A stretch of 64,000 bases of DNA from positions 186,001 through 250,000 of the forward strand of contig JAQWHM010000011.1 of NCBI GenBank assembly GCA_029249345.1, written 5' to 3'. The notes beneath the pieces were generated by a model. It was given only the letters and a program-made list of their open reading frames with translations. It was not told where the DNA came from and did not search any database. The first letter of the stretch is position 1. Each line of letters starts with the position of its first letter. Source of the stretch: UBA10348 sp002469915 (GTDB lineage: Bacteria > Bacteroidota > Rhodothermia > Rhodothermales > UBA10348). Made by a program: the position numbers and the translations under genes. Below, one piece after another: positions 1 to 9,847 of the stretch.

Positions 1-86
1 AACAACAAGGCGACCAAGAGGACGAGAGGTGCATACTTCACGACACCCCGGATCATTGGTCCAAGTCGATTGAAAAATGTATGCAT
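1..86 (-). CDS. N-terminal fragment of a membrane-anchored or secreted protein (runs off the window)
   Basis: Reading leftward from an ATG at 86-84, the frame stays open to the window edge for 28 codons. The peptide begins MHTFFNRLGP and then becomes hydrophobic (APLVLLVALL), which resembles a signal peptide or N-terminal anchor. It is divergent from the MaoC-type gene. The family cannot be assigned from so short a piece, and a chance open frame is possible. Confidence 0.4.
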   Translation of the reverse strand, partial: MHTFFNRLGPMIRGVVKYAPLVLLVALL

Positions 87-345
87 CTTAAAAAGTTAGC
101 GGTCAGAGTCAATCACGAGTGCTTTTGCACGGAGGTCGTCGAACCCTCAGATCCCCCTTTAGGTTCGGAAAGAAGGTAGGGTTTAAGGGGTTAGATCGCG
201 TTCTAGGTGCAATACTCTTGAATTTCATGCCTGCAACCTCGCCGAATAGCCTCATTGTGCCTTAGGTTTGCACATGATGATCGGACTCCGTTCAGGGCCC
301 TTTTATCTTCTAAGGCATCCCCTTATTTCGAATCAGCACAAATCC

Positions 346-777
346 ATGAGTATCAATCCGAACACCTACGACGCACTTGAAGTAGGGCAATCCGCTACCA
401 TTACTCGATTTATTTCAGCTGCAGATGTTCAAACATTTGCTGACGTGACGGGAGACGACAATCCTATTCATATTAATGCTGAGTATGCTGAAACCACACG
501 CTTTGGCAAGCCGATCGTGCATGGAATTTTCCTGCTTGGCATCATTTCCAAAGCTCTAGGTCGTGACTTTCCTGGTCCTGGATGCATCGCGGTCTCCATT
601 CAGGCCCGTTTTCTGCGCCCCGTTCCGGTCGACTCTGAAATCACAGTTGAAGTGAAAGTGGCCGAAAAGATTGAAAAGTATCGCCACATTAAAATGAAAA
701 CCTACATCTACCTGAACAAGAAGATGTGCGTGGGCGGCGAAGCTATTCTCATTCCCCCAGGAGAAACAACCATCTAG
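346..777 (+). CDS. MaoC-like (R)-specific enoyl-CoA hydratase
   Basis: A 143-residue single hot-dog-fold protein of the MaoC/PhaJ family, which adds water to trans-2-enoyl-CoA to give (R)-3-hydroxyacyl-CoA. The hydratase-2 signature DVTGDDNPIH is at residues 33-42, and Asp37 and His42 match the catalytic Asp/His pair of the family. It is followed by the usual RFGKPIVHG segment. The frame is open from an ATG at 268, but the extra 26 residues are unlike the family, so I start at the internal ATG (MSINPNTYDA). The stop lies 9 bases from the convergent M48 protease gene. The substrate cannot be told from sequence. Confidence 0.85.
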   Translation: MSINPNTYDALEVGQSATITRFISAADVQTFADVTGDDNPIHINAEYAETTRFGKPIVHGIFLLGIISKALGRDFPGPGCIAVSIQARFLRPVPVDSEITVEVKVAEKIEKYRHIKMKTYIYLNKKMCVGGEAILIPPGETTI

Positions 778-786
778 TGCCAGCAG

Positions 787-2280
787 CTAGCGAACGATTT
801 TATAGATCATTCCTGCTGGAACTCGTGCGTTCAATTCAACTTGGTTCAAAATGGCCAGCGTTAAAGGATCCACACTTTGTCCGGATACTAATGCGTTGAA
901 CGTCGTCGTATTTCTGACGGTTCGCAAGGCGACTCGACTCGGTTGCTTTGATAAAATGGCCTGATTAGTCTCTCGTCTGAATCCCTGCATGGTGGAAGAA
1001 AAGCTTCCCGCATAGGTAGACCACTGATTTTTCAGCGCCATTCCGGTAAACGAGAAGACACTTCCTGCATACTCGATGTATTGCACTCGGAGGCGAAGAG
1101 CATTCCCTTCACTATCAGAGGCGTCAGCAATAACGTAATGGGATGGTAACCCACCGGCCTGTCCCAGCCCTGATTCCACCACCTGCATGCCTTCCTGAGC
1201 CTTAAAGGCATCAGCTGCTTCGCGGGCCCGACCATACGACGCCTCAATAGCGAAGACAACGACAGCTTGCTGATTTTCTGGAACCATCACAACCTGAGTA
1301 GGCTGGTTGATCGCTTGAAACCCTGATGGCACCGGAAAACGGAATTTCATCTGTGGATGGTAAAAGACGCCAGCTTGCACAAATCCCTGACGGGGATCTT
1401 CTCCATACACTAATCCATGAACGTGCCTAAAAAGAGAAGAGCGTCCCACTTTGTTCATGGGAAAATCAGCCGCATAACGCTGGCTACGTTGCTGGATATA
1501 GATTTCTCGATTGCCCGGGTCAGGGTGCGACGAGAGAAGGCTCGGCAATGCGGCTCCGGCTTTATCACTGAGTCGTTTTAGGGATCGGAAAAACGCAGCG
1601 CCTTCGGCTGCTCGATATCCGGCCATTGCCGCATATTCAACTCCTAACTGATCAGATTCTGACTCGGCATCTCGACCGTATTTGAGAAACATCAACTGAG
1701 TCGCCGTGCCACCAACATCCATCACGTTTTGCGCGGCATTACCTCCTAGCACGGCTTGGCCTCCAATCGCTCCAAGAAGCAGAGCGCCCATACCAAACTG
1801 CTGACGACGCATAGCGCGCGAGCCATGCCTGCCCACTATATGACCAATTTCATGTCCCAGTACAACGGCTAGTTGGGCTTCGTTTTCGAGATGAGCCAGT
1901 AATCCACGGGTCACATATACAAAGCCTCCTGGCAAGGCAAAGGCATTCACGACCGGACTGTCGAGTACACGAAAATGAAACGGCATATTGGCCCATACCG
2001 GGTCTACATCCCCTCGCCGAACATGACTGACACGCACCAGCGCTTGGCCTAGTGAATCCACATACTGGGCCAGATCTCGATCGTCATATTCTCCATATTG
2101 AGCAACAATCGAGGCATCTGATTCTGATCCAATTTGGATCTCTTCTTGCGGAGACCAAGCGTAGCCAAACGATTTTCGTCCTGAAATAGGGTTCACGGAT
2201 GATGCGCACCCGGCGGCAAAAACCAGTAAGAGAGCGACTGTGATCGTCGAGTGTATGGAGGATCTCTGCATTGTACTCAT
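787..2280 (-). CDS. M48 family zinc metalloprotease, lipoprotein
   Basis: A 497-residue protein with an N-terminal lipobox ending in Cys25 (FAAGC), so probably anchored in the outer membrane facing the periplasm. The zinc motif HEIGH is at residues 143-147, and the third ligand Glu is in the ESESD segment near 206-208. This architecture is that of BepA/LoiP-like proteases, which survey outer-membrane protein assembly. The long C-terminal part (about 290-497) carries no motif I can name. Its start codon overlaps the recF stop as ATGA, so translation is probably coupled to recF. The three upstream codons (MSTMQ) leave a choice between Met1 and Met4. Confidence 0.88.
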   Translation of the reverse strand: MSTMQRSSIHSTITVALLLVFAAGCASSVNPISGRKSFGYAWSPQEEIQIGSESDASIVAQYGEYDDRDLAQYVDSLGQALVRVSHVRRGDVDPVWANMPFHFRVLDSPVVNAFALPGGFVYVTRGLLAHLENEAQLAVVLGHEIGHIVGRHGSRAMRRQQFGMGALLLGAIGGQAVLGGNAAQNVMDVGGTATQLMFLKYGRDAESESDQLGVEYAAMAGYRAAEGAAFFRSLKRLSDKAGAALPSLLSSHPDPGNREIYIQQRSQRYAADFPMNKVGRSSLFRHVHGLVYGEDPRQGFVQAGVFYHPQMKFRFPVPSGFQAINQPTQVVMVPENQQAVVVFAIEASYGRAREAADAFKAQEGMQVVESGLGQAGGLPSHYVIADASDSEGNALRLRVQYIEYAGSVFSFTGMALKNQWSTYAGSFSSTMQGFRRETNQAILSKQPSRVALRTVRNTTTFNALVSGQSVDPLTLAILNQVELNARVPAGMIYKIVR

Positions 2281-3431
2281 GATAGAGAAGGGGATTCTTC
2301 AGGTGTTGGGTCCACTTTCCCACCGGCAAACACCGGTATGGTGTGGCAGTCGTGACCCGCTAAATGATTATGAACAATTTCTTTTCTGGCAGCCGTCGTA
2401 ATACTCTGACCAATAGAATCAGAACCCAAGATGTCTAGGAAAGCGGTAATCCTCTCAGGATCGAGATTGTCAAATATATCGTCCAAAAGCAATATCGGCA
2501 TTTCCTCTGTGCGCTCTCGCAGATAGGCGTATTGCGCCAACTTCAACGCCATTCCAAAAGTACGATGTTGTCCTTGCGATGCGTACCTGCGAACAGGCAA
2601 GGCACCTAAAAACATATCCAGATCATCTCGGTGTGGGCCAACAAGCGTCATGCCCCTGTCTATTTCGTGGCGTGATTTTAACTGTATTAACTCTCGGTAG
2701 CGGGATTCTACAGATTCAGAAGGTGCAGACTGATCTGAAAGGGGTTCATACTGGATAGAAGGGCGCTCTACCACATCGGCGATGCGGGAATACTCTTTCT
2801 CAAGGTGAATTGAAAAGGCCTCCACAAACTCGATTCGATCTTCTATGATGGCAGCGCCGTAGCGAATCAGCTCTTCGGTCCAGGAAGAAAGCAGAATAGA
2901 ATCTGGCTGTTGTCTACGCTTCCTAGATGTTTGAAGGAGTTCATTGCGTTGTTTTAATGCCTTCCGGTAGCGCAATAAATTGTCCAGGTACAACGAACTG
3001 GCCTGCGAGACAATATTGTCCAAGAAGCGCCTTCTCACTTCTGGTCCCTCGGATGTTAGCTTATGATCGTCCGGCGAAAACACGACGATGGGAAAGCGAC
3101 CCACTAAATCCGCCATGCGCTCAAGCGAAGATCCTCCGATAAACACTTTTTTGCCCTCACCAGGCATAAAGGCTACACGTACCTTTATTTCTCCACGATG
3201 ATCGGATTCAAATACACCTTCGACTTCGTACAATGCAGCACCTTTACGTAACACGTAGCGGTCCCGCGATGTTAAAAAACTACGCGACAGACACAGCGTG
3301 TGTACCGCTTCCAATATGTTCGTTTTGCCTACGCCGTTTGCTCCTACAAGTAGATTCATGCGATCATCAAACCGAACCTGAGATTCTTCGTGGCCCCGGT
3401 AGTTCTTAAGATGTAAGGACTTGATGATCAC
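2277..3431 (-). CDS. recF: DNA replication and repair protein RecF
   Basis: A 384-residue SMC-like ATPase that helps load RecA at single-strand gaps. The N-terminus is typical (IKSLHLKNYRGHEE), Walker A GANGVGKT is at residues 30-37, and the combined signature/Walker B segment LLLDDIFDNLD lies near 315. Length matches the family. In many bacteria recF sits in the dnaA-dnaN-recF-gyrB cluster. Here it is instead first in a two-gene unit with an M48 protease and is divergent from murQ. Neither dnaA nor dnaN is in the window. Confidence 0.96.
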   Translation of the reverse strand: MIIKSLHLKNYRGHEESQVRFDDRMNLLVGANGVGKTNILEAVHTLCLSRSFLTSRDRYVLRKGAALYEVEGVFESDHRGEIKVRVAFMPGEGKKVFIGGSSLERMADLVGRFPIVVFSPDDHKLTSEGPEVRRRFLDNIVSQASSLYLDNLLRYRKALKQRNELLQTSRKRRQQPDSILLSSWTEELIRYGAAIIEDRIEFVEAFSIHLEKEYSRIADVVERPSIQYEPLSDQSAPSESVESRYRELIQLKSRHEIDRGMTLVGPHRDDLDMFLGALPVRRYASQGQHRTFGMALKLAQYAYLRERTEEMPILLLDDIFDNLDPERITAFLDILGSDSIGQSITTAARKEIVHNHLAGHDCHTIPVFAGGKVDPTPEESPSLS

Positions 3432-3587
3432 AGTCTGGATCTAGCTCCGTCTTTTTTGCGCTTTTCAGGATATTATCGCTCTTTTTGGGGTACGCTGAGG
3501 GAGAGTTTTCGTTCGGTGCTTGATTACCGTTTTGAAACCCTTCAACTTGCCTACAAGAGGCACGTAATCCATCCAATCTAGGTTCGA

Positions 3588-4523
3588 ATGAGCAACGCTC
3601 CACCACTGTTTAACGAAATCCAGAAGCTGGCCACCGAACAGCGTAATCCGCGATCCATGCAAATAGATACTGCATCGGTACGCGATATTCTCGAGATTAT
3701 GAACGCTGAAGACCAACTGGTCGCAGAAGCCGTCGGGACTCAGCTAGATGCCATAGAAATCGCAGTAAACCATATTGTTCATGCATTTCAACAAGGTGGA
3801 CGCCTGTTTTATGCTGGAGCTGGTACCAGTGGACGACTAGGGATCCTGGATGCCTCTGAGTGTCCACCCACATTTGGTACGAACCCAGAAATGGTTCAAG
3901 GCCTAATTGCAGGGGGGCTTCCTGCTGTTTTTCAAGCCCAAGAAGGTGCTGAGGATTTGGAAGAAAATGGAAAACTTGCACTCATCGAGGCCGGCGTTAC
4001 GGCCAAGGATGTGGTATGCGGAATTGCCGCCAGTCGACGCACACCCTACGTTGTGGGGGCTGTGAATTGGGCTCGGGAAATCGGGTGTAAAACACTCTTT
4101 ATCACGTGTACCCCCCGTTCAGCATTTTCGCTCGATGTAGATGTGCCCATTTGTCCAGTAGTAGGACCCGAAGTCGTAATGGGCTCAACTCGCATGAAAA
4201 GTGGGACGGCACAAAAACTGGTTCTCAATATGCTTACCACTGCATCCATGATCCGAATGGGCAAGGTTTACGAGAACATGATGGTTGATCTGCAGATGAC
4301 CAACGCCAAACTGGTGGAACGATCTAAACGAACGGTAATGATGGCTACAAGTGTAGATTATGGGGAAGCCACGTCCTTGCTGGATCAAGCAGGAGGACAT
4401 GTAAAAACAGCACTTGTCATCAATTTATCCGGCGTGAGTGCACAGGAAGCAAGAGAACGGCTGGAGGCAGCCTCAGGTTTTGTTCGCTATGCCATACTGG
4501 GCGAGGCCTATTCTCCAGCATAA
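3588..4523 (+). CDS. murQ: N-acetylmuramic acid 6-phosphate etherase MurQ
   Basis: A 311-residue SIS-domain enzyme that cleaves the lactyl ether of MurNAc-6-phosphate during peptidoglycan recycling, giving GlcNAc-6-phosphate and lactate. The sugar-phosphate loop AGAGTSGRLG is at residues 76-85, followed by ASECPPTFG with Glu91, equivalent to the catalytic Glu83 of the E. coli enzyme. The C-terminal UBA-like helices typical of MurQ are present. It is divergent from recF with a 156-bp gap that must hold both promoters. No partner kinase (anmK or murK) or transporter is adjacent. Confidence 0.95.
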   Translation: MSNAPPLFNEIQKLATEQRNPRSMQIDTASVRDILEIMNAEDQLVAEAVGTQLDAIEIAVNHIVHAFQQGGRLFYAGAGTSGRLGILDASECPPTFGTNPEMVQGLIAGGLPAVFQAQEGAEDLEENGKLALIEAGVTAKDVVCGIAASRRTPYVVGAVNWAREIGCKTLFITCTPRSAFSLDVDVPICPVVGPEVVMGSTRMKSGTAQKLVLNMLTTASMIRMGKVYENMMVDLQMTNAKLVERSKRTVMMATSVDYGEATSLLDQAGGHVKTALVINLSGVSAQEARERLEAASGFVRYAILGEAYSPA

Positions 4524-4602
4524 ATGCGCGAACCACCCGTTTACGAATCAGTAGATGGATCCGTCGTCTCCCCCTTAAGCCTTTCAATCAGCTCGATCTC
4601 CT

Positions 4603-7600
4603 TTGTCTCTCTCGGCCATATATCAGAACATTACCTCAGCATCCTTTTCAAAACGACTCGGAGAGTGGGTAACCTCAACACCGTATGACACAGAAGTTGG
4701 CGAGCACATGTCAGTGCGCGGCGCTGCCGGGTCATTGCCTGCTTTTCTGACTGCACTAGCTCACGAACGGGCCAAGCGCCCATTGCTCTGCGTACTAGAA
4801 GACCCGGATAGCGCCGCGTTTTTTTGCTCCGATCTCCAACAAATTATTGGATCTGAAGACAGCGTCGTATTACTACCGCCATCGGATAACCGACCGTTTG
4901 ATTCCGAGCACGTTCCTAACCCGGCACCTGTCATTCAGCGGGCAGATGTCATGCAACGCTTGGTCGACAATTTCTCGGGCATCATCGTGACATCAGTCGA
5001 GGCTCTCATTGAGAAAATGCCTCCCTCTGATCAGGTTGAACAGGCTTCGATGGATCTGCAGAACGGTATGGAAGTCGATCCAAAAGAATTGATTGAACGT
5101 TTAGTGGGACAGGGGTTTACGCGTACAGAGTTCGTGGAGCAACCCGGTGATCTTGCCTTGCGCGGGGGCATTTTGGACATCTTTCCATTTACCGGTGCTT
5201 TTCCGATCCGAATCGAATATTTCGGTGACGAAATAGATTCCATCAGGGAGTTTGATATTCATACGCAGCGCTCTGTTAGTCGCCGAACTTCAGCCCGCAT
5301 CGTTCCCAACATGGATGCGTCGGCCGATGAAAGCGAAGGAGCGCGCATTCCGCTAACAGATCATTTTCGAGGAACAGGCGGCTTACTAACCCTCATCAAC
5401 AGTGCTCAACTATACGATGCCGCGACAGCGACTTTTAACGCCCGTGACGAGGCCCGGCAGGCCGCTATTACGCGCGATGAAGATGTAGCTGGAACGAGTG
5501 ATTTTTTTCTCAACGAAGCTGAGCTCCGCACTGCGCTTTACCCATTTCCTTGCCTTCATTTAGGACCGTTTCAAGAGGATGTTGACGAACGCATAGAGGT
5601 GAGTTCAAGACCGCAACCCTCGTTCAACACGCGTATCGCTCAGCTTCGACGACGCCTACAAGAAAACCATCAAAATGGCTTAAAAACTACCATTTTATGC
5701 GACAACCCCGGACAGGAAGGTCGTATGATGGAGTTGCTTGAGGAAGACCTTGAAGCAGGCAGAACGGCTCTTAAAGTAGAGTCTCTTCATCGTGGTTTTG
5801 AAGTGGATGAACTTCAACTCGCTTTGTACACGGACCATGAGATATTTGACCGGTATCATCGCCCAACCGCCCGTAAGCAAAAACAGCGGTATGGTGGGAT
5901 TAGCCTGCGAGAGCTTCAGCACCTTACACCTGGCGATTTCGTGGTCCATATTGACTACGGAGTGGGAAAGTTTGGCGGTTTAGAACGAATTGTTGTTCGG
6001 GAACGCAAGCAAGAGGTCGTGCGGTTACTTTATCTGAACGGCGACGTGTTATACGTTAACGTCAATGCCCTTTACAAGCTGCACAAGTACAAAGGGAAGG
6101 AAGGCCATCAGCCTGCATTAACCAAGCTAGGATCGGGGCAGTGGGAGAAAGCCAAATCCCGCACTAAGTCTCGTGTTAAGGATATCGCTCGGGATCTCAT
6201 TAGACTGTACGCAAAACGAAAACAGTCCGATGGATTCGCTTTTGGACCGGATACTATTTGGCAGCAAGAGCTCGAAGCCTCTTTTCAATTTGAGGATACG
6301 CCAGACCAGGCTGCCTCTAGCGAAGCCGTTAAGGCTGACATGGAAAACCCGGTTCCAATGGACCGCTTAGTTTGCGGCGATGTTGGGTTTGGAAAAACTG
6401 AGATTGCCATCAGAGCCGCTTTCAAGGCCGTTCAAGACGGAAAGCAGGTAGCCATTCTCGTGCCGACAACCGTGCTGGCAATGCAGCACTATCGAACATT
6501 TTCAAAGCGCCTTGCCAACTACCCGGTCAATATTGGTGTTCTTTCACGGTTTCGGTCATCGGCACAGCTCAAGGAAACCATCAGCGATTTAAAGACCGGT
6601 AAGATTGATTTGGTGATCGGGACCCATCGATTGGTTTCCAAGGACGTTGAATTCAGCGAACTAGGCCTGCTTATCGTTGACGAAGAGCAACGCTTTGGGG
6701 TAGGTATGAAGGAAAAGCTGAGGAAGCTCAAGGTATCCATCGATACGCTCACGCTCACAGCTACGCCAATTCCTAGAACTCTGCAGTTCTCCTTAATGGG
6801 CGCGCGCGATCTATCCATCATTGCTACGGCACCGCCCAACCGCCAGCCCATCAATACCGAGATTCACACCTTTGACAAGGATGTCATCCGAGACGCCCTG
6901 CTTTATGAAATAAACAGAGGTGGTCAGGTCTTTTTCATACACAACCGAGTACAATCCATCAACGAAATCAATGCCATGCTTCGCATGCTGGTTCCTGACA
7001 TCCGTATTCAAACGGCTCATGGACAGATGAAAGGACCCGATCTCGAGAGGGTCATGATGGAGTTTGTTGAAGGCAAGTTCGACGTATTGGTCAGTACGAA
7101 TATCATTGAGAACGGTCTAGATATCTCAAATGCCAATACCATCATCATCAATCGTGCCGATCATTTCGGGCTAGCTGAACTCCATCAGCTAAGAGGAAGA
7201 GTGGGAAGATCAGATCGCAAAGCATTTTGCTATCTGCTCGTCCCCTCGGTACATGGATTGACTCGAGAGTCCAAACAGAGACTTCAAGCTGTCGAAGAAT
7301 TCAGTGACCTGGGAAGCGGTTTCCATTTGGCCATGCGAGATCTCGATATACGCGGGGCCGGTAATATGTTGGGCGCCGAACAAAGTGGGGTCATTGCAGA
7401 CGTAGGTTTCGAAACCTACCATCGCATATTAGACGAAGCGGTTGAAGACCTACGATCGGAAGAGTTTTCTGATCTCTTTGATTCACCGAGAACACCCCGT
7501 TCAAAAGAGACCCTCGTTGAAGTGGATGAAGATGCATTTATTCCTGAGACGTATTTGTCCAATCGAATAGAGCGACTCAATCTGTATCGGAAAATTTCAG

Positions 7601-7998
7601 AGTGCCGCACTCCAGAAACCCTCTCTGGAATCCGAGAGGAGTTAACCGATCGCTTCGGGCCACCCCCAGCTGAGGTCGAGCATTTGCTGGCATCCATGGA
7701 CCTCAAAATGGAAGCCGAAAAAATTCGCCTCTCCAAATTGGTGTTCAAAAACGAACGCCTATTTCTATCCATGCCTTCGACCGAGGAGGACCCATGGTTT
7801 TTTGAACACCTCTTTCACCCTTTGCTAGAACGGTTAACTCTTATTTCCCAGCGATACGTTCTGAAGGAAAGTAGCAGTGGCAAACTGCGCGCTATCATCC
7901 AGGAAATACCCTCGATAGAAGCTGCCCGTAAAGTGGTCGTACAGCTGAATAAAACCCTAAAAAAAGGCACCCCTTCAGAGTCACGATCTGAGGCATAG
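4603..7998 (+). CDS. mfd: Transcription-repair coupling factor Mfd
   Basis: A 1131-residue DNA translocase that removes stalled RNA polymerase and recruits UvrA. The order is canonical: UvrB-homology module (about 30-330), CarD-like RNA-polymerase-interacting domain (LTPGDFVVHIDYGVGKFG near 442), helicase with Walker A GDVGFGKT near 592 and DEEQ near 693, and a C-terminal TRCF domain near 970-1090. The only start giving a full N-terminus is TTG at 4603. The first in-frame ATG would remove 35 residues just before the conserved MSVRGAAGS segment, so the TTG is preferred but not certain. No clear ribosome binding site precedes it. Confidence 0.95.
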   Translation: MSLSAIYQNITSASFSKRLGEWVTSTPYDTEVGEHMSVRGAAGSLPAFLTALAHERAKRPLLCVLEDPDSAAFFCSDLQQIIGSEDSVVLLPPSDNRPFDSEHVPNPAPVIQRADVMQRLVDNFSGIIVTSVEALIEKMPPSDQVEQASMDLQNGMEVDPKELIERLVGQGFTRTEFVEQPGDLALRGGILDIFPFTGAFPIRIEYFGDEIDSIREFDIHTQRSVSRRTSARIVPNMDASADESEGARIPLTDHFRGTGGLLTLINSAQLYDAATATFNARDEARQAAITRDEDVAGTSDFFLNEAELRTALYPFPCLHLGPFQEDVDERIEVSSRPQPSFNTRIAQLRRRLQENHQNGLKTTILCDNPGQEGRMMELLEEDLEAGRTALKVESLHRGFEVDELQLALYTDHEIFDRYHRPTARKQKQRYGGISLRELQHLTPGDFVVHIDYGVGKFGGLERIVVRERKQEVVRLLYLNGDVLYVNVNALYKLHKYKGKEGHQPALTKLGSGQWEKAKSRTKSRVKDIARDLIRLYAKRKQSDGFAFGPDTIWQQELEASFQFEDTPDQAASSEAVKADMENPVPMDRLVCGDVGFGKTEIAIRAAFKAVQDGKQVAILVPTTVLAMQHYRTFSKRLANYPVNIGVLSRFRSSAQLKETISDLKTGKIDLVIGTHRLVSKDVEFSELGLLIVDEEQRFGVGMKEKLRKLKVSIDTLTLTATPIPRTLQFSLMGARDLSIIATAPPNRQPINTEIHTFDKDVIRDALLYEINRGGQVFFIHNRVQSINEINAMLRMLVPDIRIQTAHGQMKGPDLERVMMEFVEGKFDVLVSTNIIENGLDISNANTIIINRADHFGLAELHQLRGRVGRSDRKAFCYLLVPSVHGLTRESKQRLQAVEEFSDLGSGFHLAMRDLDIRGAGNMLGAEQSGVIADVGFETYHRILDEAVEDLRSEEFSDLFDSPRTPRSKETLVEVDEDAFIPETYLSNRIERLNLYRKISECRTPETLSGIREELTDRFGPPPAEVEHLLASMDLKMEAEKIRLSKLVFKNERLFLSMPSTEEDPWFFEHLFHPLLERLTLISQRYVLKESSSGKLRAIIQEIPSIEAARKVVVQLNKTLKKGTPSESRSEA

Positions 7999-8114
7999 GG
8001 CAGACTGCGTATTATTTATAGCGTCTGAGAGCCAAGACACATTGGTGACAAATCCTATAAACCCATGCGCTGCAATGCTTTATGGAGATATTCTAAATCA
8101 CCGCTTAGGTCGAT

Positions 8115-8134
8115 ACTAATTATTAGTAATTAGT
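8115..8134. repeat. AT-rich inverted repeat, 8-bp arms
   Basis: ACTAATTA-TTAG-TAATTAGT is a perfect inverted repeat with a 4-bp spacer. It lies between the convergent ends of mfd and the WYL regulator gene. Its position downstream of both genes argues against an operator, and it lacks the GC stem and T-run of a terminator. Confidence 0.5.
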
Positions 8135-8160
8135 ACAAGCCCGTAATTTCAGTAAACTGC

Positions 8161-9132
8161 TCAGTAGCGAGCCATAATTTTACTTGCGGCGTCGCGATGG
8201 GCCGCCGCCATGGAGTCTGGGGCAATCACTTTTACATCAGACCCAAAACGCATCAACCAATTGGTCAGATAACTTTGGTTGTCGAATCGAAACGTAACCT
8301 GTATTCCAGAATCGACTTCTACTTCTGTTTCTATTTTTGCGGGTATACTTGTTCGAGCTAACCGAAATGCTGCTGGTGAAAACTCGAGTTTGATTTCAAC
8401 CAATGAAGTACCCATTCCATTTTGCTCCAGATATTTCTGGAGCTGGAATCCTTCGGGGCGGTCAAATTTTTCCGTCAACACAAAAAGCTCATGGATTCGA
8501 TCCAATCGAAAATTTCGAATCGTGTCTCGTAAGTGATCATACCCGATCAAATTCCAATGATCGGTATAGTAGACTAAGCCTAATGGATCAACGCGTCGCT
8601 GCGTCAATTCGTCTCGCGATTCTACATAGTACTCCAGGATTGCCTTACAAGAACTAGCTACGGCTTCAGACAATTTATACCACTTCCCAGAGTCTCCTCC
8701 TTCGGCTTGCACGGCTTGCAACCAATAGGGGTCGAGCACGGTGTTTTCAGAAAGCTGATCTACATACTCGCCAATTTCCCTGGGCAGAACGGACCGTATC
8801 TTGAGGGCTACGGCATCGGCATCTTCTCGTAAGGAAGCATCTGATTGTAGCTTCATGAACTCCGTTCCCACGATGAGGGTAGCCGCTTCGCGGGCAGTGA
8901 GCATCAAGGGTGGAAGCTGATATCCATCCAGAATCTCGTATCCACCTCCTTCCGAATAGGTCAGCGGAACGCCGGAGTCCGAGAGCGCGCGAAGGTCTCT
9001 AAAGATAGTTCTTCTAGACACCTCAAAGTGCTCGGCCAAGTCCCTTGAAGTCATTTGCGGCTTGTTTTGAAGCAGCAAGATGGTCGCGAAAAGTCGCTCA
9101 GTACGGGTACCCTGCTTATCAGATTTGGGCAT
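8161..9132 (-). CDS. WYL-domain transcriptional regulator (DeoR/YafY-like)
   Basis: A 323-residue regulator. The N-terminal HTH_11 helix-turn-helix (TSRDLAEHFEVSRRTIFRDL, residues 28-47) is followed by a WYL ligand-sensing domain, whose core reads WNLIGYDHLRD near residue 192, and a C-terminal WCX extension. WYL proteins often sense nucleic acids or nucleotides. It begins 11 bases after rsmG on the same strand and so looks like the last gene of the rpmH-to-rsmG unit, which is not a usual companion. Its target is unknown. Confidence 0.85.
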   Translation of the reverse strand: MPKSDKQGTRTERLFATILLLQNKPQMTSRDLAEHFEVSRRTIFRDLRALSDSGVPLTYSEGGGYEILDGYQLPPLMLTAREAATLIVGTEFMKLQSDASLREDADAVALKIRSVLPREIGEYVDQLSENTVLDPYWLQAVQAEGGDSGKWYKLSEAVASSCKAILEYYVESRDELTQRRVDPLGLVYYTDHWNLIGYDHLRDTIRNFRLDRIHELFVLTEKFDRPEGFQLQKYLEQNGMGTSLVEIKLEFSPAAFRLARTSIPAKIETEVEVDSGIQVTFRFDNQSYLTNWLMRFGSDVKVIAPDSMAAAHRDAASKIMARY

Positions 9133-9143
9133 TCGAATTCGCG

Positions 9144-9797
9144 CTATACAATGATGGAAGTAACATGAACCAATCTCTTGGTAGAAAAATACGGATCATG
9201 GGCTAATTCTCTAAGAGGCTGCACATCTACCTGCACTTCCACATCCAATGCCTTCAACGAGGCAATTTCGGCGTCGAGATTGCCTCCCTTTAGACAGATA
9301 AGCCCCTCAGCCCACGAACCGACAGGTGGACTACTTCCTACCTGATATACTCGCTTATGCCAGGACCACAAATCACTAAGAGGTGCTGTTGCACGTGAAA
9401 CACTATACTGAACATGTCCGCTACTTTGCTCTGCCCTTCCCTGCCAAGTAGTACAATTCTTAATACCTAACTTTCTGCAAAACAACTCGATTGAGCGTGT
9501 TTTCTTTCCGTTAGAGTCGACTGCGATAACCTGTACATCGGGCCACATTATGGCCAGGGGAATCGCTGGAAGACCTCCGCCCGAACCCCAATCCACCACC
9601 TTCGACCCAGCAGGGACGTCTTTTGTTGCCAGTACTAATGAATGCGCAATATGATGGCTCATCGCTTGGCGAACATCGCCCCTAGATATAAGATTGAAGC
9701 GTTTATTTACCTCGACCAACATGTCTGCATAGGACCGCAAAAGAGCGTCTTGCTCTGGCGTTACCGATATGGGATATATGCTTTTATTTGGTTTCAT
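9144..9797 (-). CDS. rsmG: 16S rRNA (guanine-N7) methyltransferase RsmG
   Basis: A 217-residue class I SAM methyltransferase that makes m7G527 in 16S rRNA. The SAM-binding segment VVDWGSGGGLPAIPLAI is at residues 67-83, followed by VDSNGKKTRSIE, both diagnostic. It follows mnmG on the same strand with a 113-bp gap carrying a perfect parS site, and a second parS-like site lies inside the gene. In many bacteria rsmG is followed by parA-parB. Here a WYL regulator takes that place. Confidence 0.95.
   Translation of the reverse strand: MKPNKSIYPISVTPEQDALLRSYADMLVEVNKRFNLISRGDVRQAMSHHIAHSLVLATKDVPAGSKVVDWGSGGGLPAIPLAIMWPDVQVIAVDSNGKKTRSIELFCRKLGIKNCTTWQGRAEQSSGHVQYSVSRATAPLSDLWSWHKRVYQVGSSPPVGSWAEGLICLKGGNLDAEIASLKALDVEVQVDVQPLRELAHDPYFSTKRLVHVTSIIV
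9387..9402. promoter_or_regulatory. parS: parS-like ParB binding site inside rsmG
   Basis: TGTTGCACGTGAAACA differs from the perfect palindrome by one base at the position that is variable in the published consensus TGTTNCACGTGAAACA. It lies within the rsmG coding sequence, 446 bp from the intergenic site. Two such matches so close together near the origin cluster are unlikely by chance. Confidence 0.75.
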
Positions 9798-9847
9798 CTG
9801 GTTGCTGATCTCCCTTCAGCCTCTCCAGGGGCTGTTTTTATGTCCAG

